In this document: positions 57,578-64,000 of the stretch, piece by piece | Layout: the number at the start of each line of letters is the position of its first letter | Position numbering within the stretch: position 1 is the first letter of the stretch | DNA from: Cornus controversa | Taxonomy: Eukaryota > Streptophyta > Magnoliopsida > Cornales > Cornaceae | Assembly (NCBI GenBank): GCA_026545225.1 | Contig: CM048851.1 | Location: forward strand, 35,983,956 to 36,047,955 | Direction of reading: 5' to 3' | DNA: 64,000 nt | The notes under the pieces: generated by a model | The model's input: the letters and a program-made list of their open reading frames with translations, nothing else | Told to the model about the DNA's origin: nothing | The model's database searches: none | Program-made: the position numbers and the translations under genes

Positions 57578-58848
57578 GGTACTCTAAGTCCAAGATATGA
57601 TGCATCAGCCATCACAAGTAAGTTGGCTAGAGGTATATTTCATTATTTTGAAACAAAGCCAATACATCACTAAACCAAGGAAATTTGCTGGCCAAGTTTA
57701 TCATTTGTTAATGGTAATTTGAGTTGTTTATATTGTAATCCTATTTTTGCTTTTGTTATTGAATTGTATCTCTCGCGTATGCTACTGTTTTTTTTATATA
57801 GTGGAGAAAAGATAAAATGAGTAGGTGTTTAGAGTGTTATGTTTGTCTTGCAGGGTTTGCAAACTTGGTTTCCATGAGGTGAATGACAAAATTCAGGGGG
57901 GCCCATATGCTTAGCGGCCAACGGTGAAGGTGAAGATAAACTTGAGGCGGAAACACATTTAATTGGACACCAATTGTCTTGGGGTGGTTATGTTGCAGAT
58001 TTAGGGCACAGAGCCATAGTTTAGAAGCATACACCTAACTTTCTATGTGAAGAAAAATGTAACCATCTGATTTTGAGTTCCCATTCAATCAGCTCCGGTG
58101 CCTCTTCAATGTTTTCCTTTGCTGCCTACTTTTAAGAATTGCTTTTTGTTGTTACTTGGTGTTTGGTTTTCATTCTTGGTAATATTATGTTTGGATTGTA
58201 TGTTATTCATTGTGCTGTCTTTTATTGAAATGGAATTGGCTATTATATTGATTTATTTTTTGTTTCCTTTTTTTTCTAAAATTTTATGGTATTAAACCGA
58301 AAAAAGAATAGGCTTCTTGCTGGAACAAAGAGCTAATGGTAACGGGCCAATCTTTGTGCTGCATAGTCTGGTTTGGCTGATGTGAATATTACCTAGATTG
58401 TATCTTGGTGGAACTCCCATGATTGCAGGATCCTTGGTATGCTACAGCTAGATCGTACAGATGTCAAAAATCTAGGTTTCATTAACCTAACATATACGTG
58501 TGTGTGTGTGTGTATAAATATAAATATAAATATATGTAATTGTTTATTTAAATAACAAATGAAAAGTGCAGGAATTCTGGTGTTGGTTTGGTCAATCACA
58601 ATTTGGGCTGGTTGATTTGGAAGGAGCAAGTACAATTCCATTTGTGTCAAGTACCTACCTATATATGATTGGCATTAAGGCCATGTATATATAATTAGAG
58701 CATCAAAAATACTTCCTTGAAAGATCCGTGCAGTAAGTGGAATTGTTAAGGCATGTGGTTCTTTCAAAAACACTCCCTGTTCTTTAGTAAACCCAAAATT
58801 CATTTCGAGTAATATATATAGATACCATGTTTGTTAATGTGCGTATGA

Positions 58849-58849
<1 letters not shown>
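57578..58849. other. Intergenic, no gene recognised
   Basis: AT-rich with a (GT)n run near 58499-58512 and short ORFs (57837-58034 minus, 58098-58295 plus, 58393-58650 minus) without motifs. Confidence 0.45.

Positions 58850-58850
<1 letters not shown>

Positions 58851-58899
<49 letters not shown>
58851..58899. repeat. (AT)n microsatellite
   Basis: About 24 uninterrupted AT units; the Tyr-Ile ORFs over it are artefacts of the repeat. Confidence 0.97.
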
Positions 58900-58901
<2 letters not shown>

Positions 58902-59356
58902 TGTGTGCTAAAGTTGAGTGAGTATATAGGAGAATATTGGTTTTTCGGGTTGGTGAAAATGCTGTGGTTGCATCTACCTCCCATGTGCTCGTTGAGTAAT
59001 TATAATCACAACAATACAGTGAAGGTTGTGACAAAGACAAGACTTCCCCTTGTAATCCGGCTTTGTAACATGCTCTCTCTCTCTCTCAATAAAAGTAGGA
59101 TCAAGGACATCTTTGGTCTTGTTAGGCTGTTAGCCCTGTTGTTTGACTTATCTATATATATATATATATGCAACTGAAAAGGACATTAGTTAACCTCGAA
59201 TCTTCATTTGGTTTACCTTTCTCTGTCTGACCCATTATGTTCTGACATCCTCTCTCTTCCTCTCTGATCATGCGAATGGATCTTAAAGATCTTAAGCAGA
59301 TGCAAATGATATGGTCTTGAAATTTAATAGGTGGAATGTGTATATATGACTGACAC

Positions 59357-59359
<3 letters not shown>

Positions 59360-59402
<43 letters not shown>
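59360..59402. repeat. (AT)n microsatellite
   Basis: About 21 uninterrupted AT units. Confidence 0.97.
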
Positions 59403-59404
<2 letters not shown>

Positions 59405-59837
59405 GATTTTCCAAGCTGCTATCTAGTAGTGAAATGGTTACATGATCTAGCTAGATGAGGAATATAGTCTCCGAGGTGTATTCAATAATGGTGTGTGTGT
59501 GTAGTTAGTTATATGCTAGTTAACTTTGAAAGAGTCTACATCTAATTGTTATCTTAAAGTTTAAAATAGCTAATAAATCATGTCAATCATTTTCAATCAT
59601 TTGATGTAACAACAAAAGAATTTTAAAAATGTTAAGGAGTGATTAAGACCAAGACTATGAATATGAAGCACCTGCTACAGCCACCCACCAAAGTTGTCAC
59701 AATAAGGTCGTTTCAGTGCATCATTGTGCCCCCCTAAATCTAATCTCGTCAATATATGGGTCCTTTAAAGTTTGATTATGACTAATTAATATATTCATTA
59801 ATTATTAACATTGCAGGAGTGTTGCAATGTTGCATCT

Positions 59838-59868
59838 CAATTTAATTTAATTTAATTTAATTTAATTT
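59838..59868. repeat. (TTTAA)n pentanucleotide microsatellite
   Basis: Six TTTAA/TTAAT units in a row, ending in TTTGTTGC. Confidence 0.9.
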
Positions 59869-59970
59869 GTTGCATAAGTATTGTAATCTCATTTCAGTAC
59901 TGTTGCATTTGCACTTGCACTTAAATCATTAGTCCAATGTCAGACTAATTCCTTCCACCACCTCTCCTCT

Positions 59971-59987
59971 TTGTGTGTGTGTGTGTT

Positions 59988-60032
<45 letters not shown>
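59971..60032. repeat. (GT)n-(AT)n-(GT)n compound microsatellite
   Basis: A GT run, then about 12 AT units, then a second GT run. Confidence 0.95.
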
Positions 60033-62094
60033 TGGGAACTTGGTACATATATACATACACACACAGCTATATATATTTTGGAAGAAAAATTGGTATATTA
60101 TATAATATAGGCTGTATATTGATGTGTGTGCATGCCATTCCTCTTCCAATCAGGACTAATATTTTAGAAGGTTAGATTCTCTCACCGTCCAATATCTCTA
60201 AACTAGTCTGGAAAGATGGGAAAGAAGCAGCTTTTGGTTTGGGCGTGCATACTATGGGCATGATGCAAAGCCAAAGCGTTTCTTAGGATTAAAAACCCTA
60301 TGAATAGAAACCCTTTGTCACGTACCGTCAGAGATGGTTATATATATATATATATATATACACCACACAAATACATACAGAAATGGATCCTAATTCCTAT
60401 GTCGTTTCCCCTGTATTTTGGAGTACATGTTAGTGCACCTCTATCTGTACTGTCTTCCCACTTTTATTAGTTGTTACAGAAAAAGTGCTTTTAATGAGGT
60501 GGTTATGATTTTGACAAATTATATGCTAACAAAATATTCACGGATCAAGTCTTCTGCGCACTGATGGTGCCTGTTCATCAACTCACCAATCCCAGGGTGC
60601 CACAATAAGTAATTAAGGGTTGTTTTGTAATTTTAACCAAAGAATAAACTCTATACATGGCTGTCCATTTTGGCAAAAAATAAAAAATAAAAATAAAACG
60701 CTAACCACCTAAGTCACACTAAGAAAATGGGAGCACGAAAAACAAATTCTATGTCACACTCAGAAAAGAGTGGCAAAGCAAGAATACGCTCGCAGCCTTA
60801 GATCTAAGGCTTGTGCAAAATGCGAAAGCATCACTCCATTAAAATTTAATTTGTTTGCAGTGATGTTGCTACTGTCCGTAAACTCAAACAAATTAAATTA
60901 AAAAATGTAATTAAATTATGGGTGCAATGTGCTTTGCACATGCATGAAACATAATATAACTATGAAAAAGAAGCAATTTTTTCATTAGATGACTATTTAT
61001 AATGTCTTTAATTAAAGCTTTAGGGGCTTTGTGGCACTAGTAGTTAAAAAAAAAAAAAAGTGTAGCACTGAAATTGATCAAACTTTAATTTACCATAAAG
61101 CTCGGTGGATGAAAGGATAAAGAGATTCCCATTTTCCAAAACCATGTTAGTACAAACTACCAACATCACTTCTTTTCTTTAATCATAACATTCATAACTT
61201 AACTAAACAGAACACACGTCATCCAAGCACCTCCTAAAAGAAAGTGTATATATATATATATGACTATATGTTAAGAAGGAGAAAAACTTGCATATTATAA
61301 TTACCTTAGTGCACCTTGCAGATGATATTCACGTGGAACATAATATCCATTATCAAGTTATTTTGCAGGACTACTGTACTTAAATTTTAAGAAATTATTG
61401 TGTACTCCAAATACTGACAATATAGTAATATAAAATTTGAAATATTATAAAAATACTTCAAATATCGACAATATGGTCAATATTCAAGAGGGAGGAAAAT
61501 AATGAGTCCAAGTGAATCGCTGATACTACATAGTTAGTACCCCCAAAATAACCAATAATATTTTTTGAAATTTCGAGTGTGCTAGTTTAAAGTATAAACA
61601 TGTATACATATATATCACATGTATAGATACGTATATATATTACCTTTTGATTTTTAAATTTCTAGTGGGCCGCAGAAGAACAAGATAAGGCCCGTGGGGG
61701 GCCGTGAGGCCTGTGACACTGCTCAGTACAACTAAGCGGCTACGAACCTAGACGATCTTCCAATTAAAAGTTCCTTTCGTTTAAATTCCATCCCAACTGC
61801 TTCTATCTACCCTATTTAAATATTAAGAAATAAAAACTCCTATTAGCCCATGTTGGAGGGTTCTTCTAGAGGAAGGGTCCCACTCACTCGTGCCATGTCA
61901 TTCGTCAGACTTGCTATACTACTGTATTATCTTAAACGAACAAAATTTGATTGCTCTCGGTATACTGTGAATTAGGATAATCACAATCTTTATTGTAAGT
62001 GACTTTGATTATTCTGGTGTAGAGAAGCAACCAAGTTTTTTTCTTTTAAATGCACAAAACGAAGTCAAGTAAAGAAAGTTTTGGAATGTCATCA

Positions 62095-62104
62095 CCCACG
62101 TGGG
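62095..62104. promoter_or_regulatory. G-box palindrome CCCACGTGGG
   Basis: A perfect 10-bp palindrome with CACGTG core. No gene is recognised beside it; it may belong to a gene beyond the window or be chance. Confidence 0.25.
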
Positions 62105-63370
62105 ATTGATCCCTTGGTAAATTTACCTCCCAATCCCTCCATGAAAAATACAGTCACGAGAGAGAAAAACACTTCAACTTTCATTGTACCAACGAGAATA
62201 CTCTTCCTACGTCCCTACATCACCAACACACAAGTCATTTATTATATCAAATATCAACGCATAATTTAAATTAAGCCTATTTGATTATTTAATTAAATCA
62301 ATTTGTTGCAACATCTTAGAAAAAGTTGTAAATAAAAAAATTGACAATGTGATTTTCCCTTCAGGGTTATACAACTATTAATACAGTAATATCTCGACAT
62401 TGTCATCAATAGAATAAAATTAACATAATTTCACGATGCGGTCTAGCTCTCTCATTAGTAGAATAAAACTAACATATTTTCACAACAGTATAGCTCAAAG
62501 GCTCTGTTTTCACAAGAATGGTCAAAATTCACAAGTTATGTCAATGAACAATATTAAAAATTTCATTATATGTCTAGTTGAAGTGAGTGAAGTCCATGTA
62601 ATACTTTTGGAACCTCCAATAAAATAAAGGTTTTTTTTTTCTGTTGTGTAAAATTTTAGTACAACAATTTTAAGTTTTTCACACGCTTGCATGTGTATTG
62701 TACTTGCGCGTATGAATATTTATTAACTACTAAATTTACTATCCTCTCACTTACGTACATGAGTCGTGTATATATATATATATGAATTGTAAAAACAAAT
62801 TTTATAATATATTTTTTTGGCATACATTCATTAAAAAAATGGATATTATAGGTCTGGTGTTGAAATTACATATTCTTTTAAATGTCTAGTCTTGTTTGGA
62901 AGTGTAAACAATGACATCAATGAATATATAAAAATGGGAAAATGATATGATCCTTAAATCCTAACAAGTGGGGTTTTTTGGGTGCTATAGGGACGTTTGA
63001 AGGGGGATGCACCCTACCTCTTTCAAAATGCATGGGTCCCCTGATCCTCTTGACCACTCAATCATGTTATATATATATATATATAAATAATTTCTTGAAC
63101 TTCAAAATAGAATGATAATCAAAATTGATGGTCTTGAGGTTCATCACATGGTCGCCACGTGTCACAACTTTATACTCATAATCTGAAGTTTGATTGGGTA
63201 GGAGGCTTGTAGGAGCCCAAAAGAGTCTCTCTCTCGCGATATATATATATTTGTTTAGTGACTAAGAAGAGTACATTTTGGCTGCTAGTTGTGGAATTTT
63301 GAAGAAAGGAAAGATGGGGCATCGTTGCACATGGATCATGGTCAGATATGGTGAATACAAAATCCAATCA

Positions 63371-63372
<2 letters not shown>

Positions 63373-63402
<30 letters not shown>
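63373..63402. repeat. (AT)n microsatellite
   Basis: About 14 uninterrupted AT units. Confidence 0.95.
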
Positions 63403-64000
63403 ACTGGGTAGTAAGAACATATTCTCTAGGTCCAACAGCTTCTAAAGAGTGGAAAGACACTGCGATTTTATATTAATTTTTTCTAAGCAGCCATGTGGTA
63501 GGTTCGGAGTTGTGAGCTCACTTTCACTTGGTCTGCTAAAACTAAAACCATATCACGCAATGCCCTCGTTTTAATAGCCTAATTACCATACTTGGTTAAG
63601 TTTCTGAAAAACAAAACAAAAACAAAAACAAAAACAGCCTAATTACTATGGTCATGCCCAAGTCACAGACGGCTCTTTTTCATGTCCAATTCTCATGAAG
63701 AACATAAGCTGCCAAACTTGTGTATTCTTTTTAGGTAGTTCGTTTAGAGTCTGAATAATTTTATAAATATGTTAAAAAGAAGAAAAGATTGAGGGTTCGA
63801 GTCGATTTCAAGTAATAAATATAGTTTAAAATATTTGTTTTTATTAAGTGGCTGCACGATTATAAACCTAAAAAGATAAATGTTTGGTTTTATTAAGTGG
63901 CTATAAACCTCAATCAATGTATGTTCGGTTTTATTTAGTGATTGCAGGCTATACATGAACCTAATTTTTTTTTTATATAATTGAAAATTGGGAACTTGTC

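Larger units (their letters stand above)
60033..64000. other. Intergenic to window end, no gene recognised
   Basis: AT-rich, with AT runs at about 60338-60361, 62769-62783 and 63373-63402. Other points: a GC-rich patch (61664-61760), a CCCACGTGGG palindrome at 62095-62104, a second CACGTG near 63157, an (AAAACA)n-like run near 63610-63638, and TATTAAGTGGCT phrases repeated near 63840-63905. ORFs such as 62081-62269, 62436-62627 and 63744-63956 carry no motif. Confidence 0.5.

Noticed and set aside
58827-59177. Tyr-Ile-rich ORFs on both strands (also near 59940-60175)
   Set aside because: Encoded by (AT)n and (GT)n microsatellites.
63796-63812. Box B-like GGTTCGAGTC as a tRNA or SINE
   Set aside because: No box A-like sequence at the right distance upstream and no cloverleaf could be drawn.

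Overview
This is a window of a flowering-plant nuclear genome, very probably a core eudicot. The evidence is intron-rich genes with plant-only families (an ARF transcription factor, a plant CCCH protein, a plant-type Golgi methyltransferase), an AT-rich background with many AT and CT microsatellites, and plant-style SINEs, a LINE, and Mutator- and hAT-like non-autonomous DNA elements. I cannot name the species. I saw no tRNA, rRNA, known miRNA or CRISPR array.

Genes in order: (1) 244-9775 (+), the 3' part of a plant CCCH zinc-finger gene of the At1g19860/C3H6 type, whose 8.2-kb intron holds a 5'-truncated LINE; (2) 11434-16246 (+), mitochondrial ribosomal protein mL53, two exons around a 4.4-kb intron; (3) 17649-18905 (+), a single-exon type II membrane methyltransferase of the At1g29790 type; (4) 23889-31591 (-), a complete 14-exon AUXIN RESPONSE FACTOR 5/MONOPTEROS of 949 codons, reconstructed exon by exon with every splice phase closing; (5) 47944-54660 (+), RNA polymerase I subunit RPA43, six exons, 234 codons, with site II and telo-box promoter motifs typical of ribosome-biogenesis genes.

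33-47.9 kb is a 15-kb gene-poor, repeat-rich stretch. It holds two neighbouring Mutator-like non-autonomous elements, each with long terminal inverted repeats and a perfect 9-bp target duplication. The larger (36742-39059) carries three tandem copies of a unit with a conserved, unrecognised coding-like segment. The smaller (39308-40134) carries an 84-bp repeat that stays open as a 28-residue proline-rich repeat. 54.7-64 kb has no recognisable gene, but has tandem duplications (119 bp, about 320 bp), a 60-bp minisatellite and long AT microsatellites.

The genes do not form a functional pathway. The CCCH gene and ARF5 are neighbours in Arabidopsis as I recall it (At1g19860, At1g19850), so their presence here suggests conserved microsynteny, now interrupted by mL53 and the methyltransferase. 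Points most worth a second look: the two Mutator-like elements and the repeated coding-like unit, a SINE whose target duplication starts exactly at an ARF5 5' splice site, a GC-AG intron and upstream ORFs in ARF5, and the 60-bp minisatellite with ACGT-core motifs.
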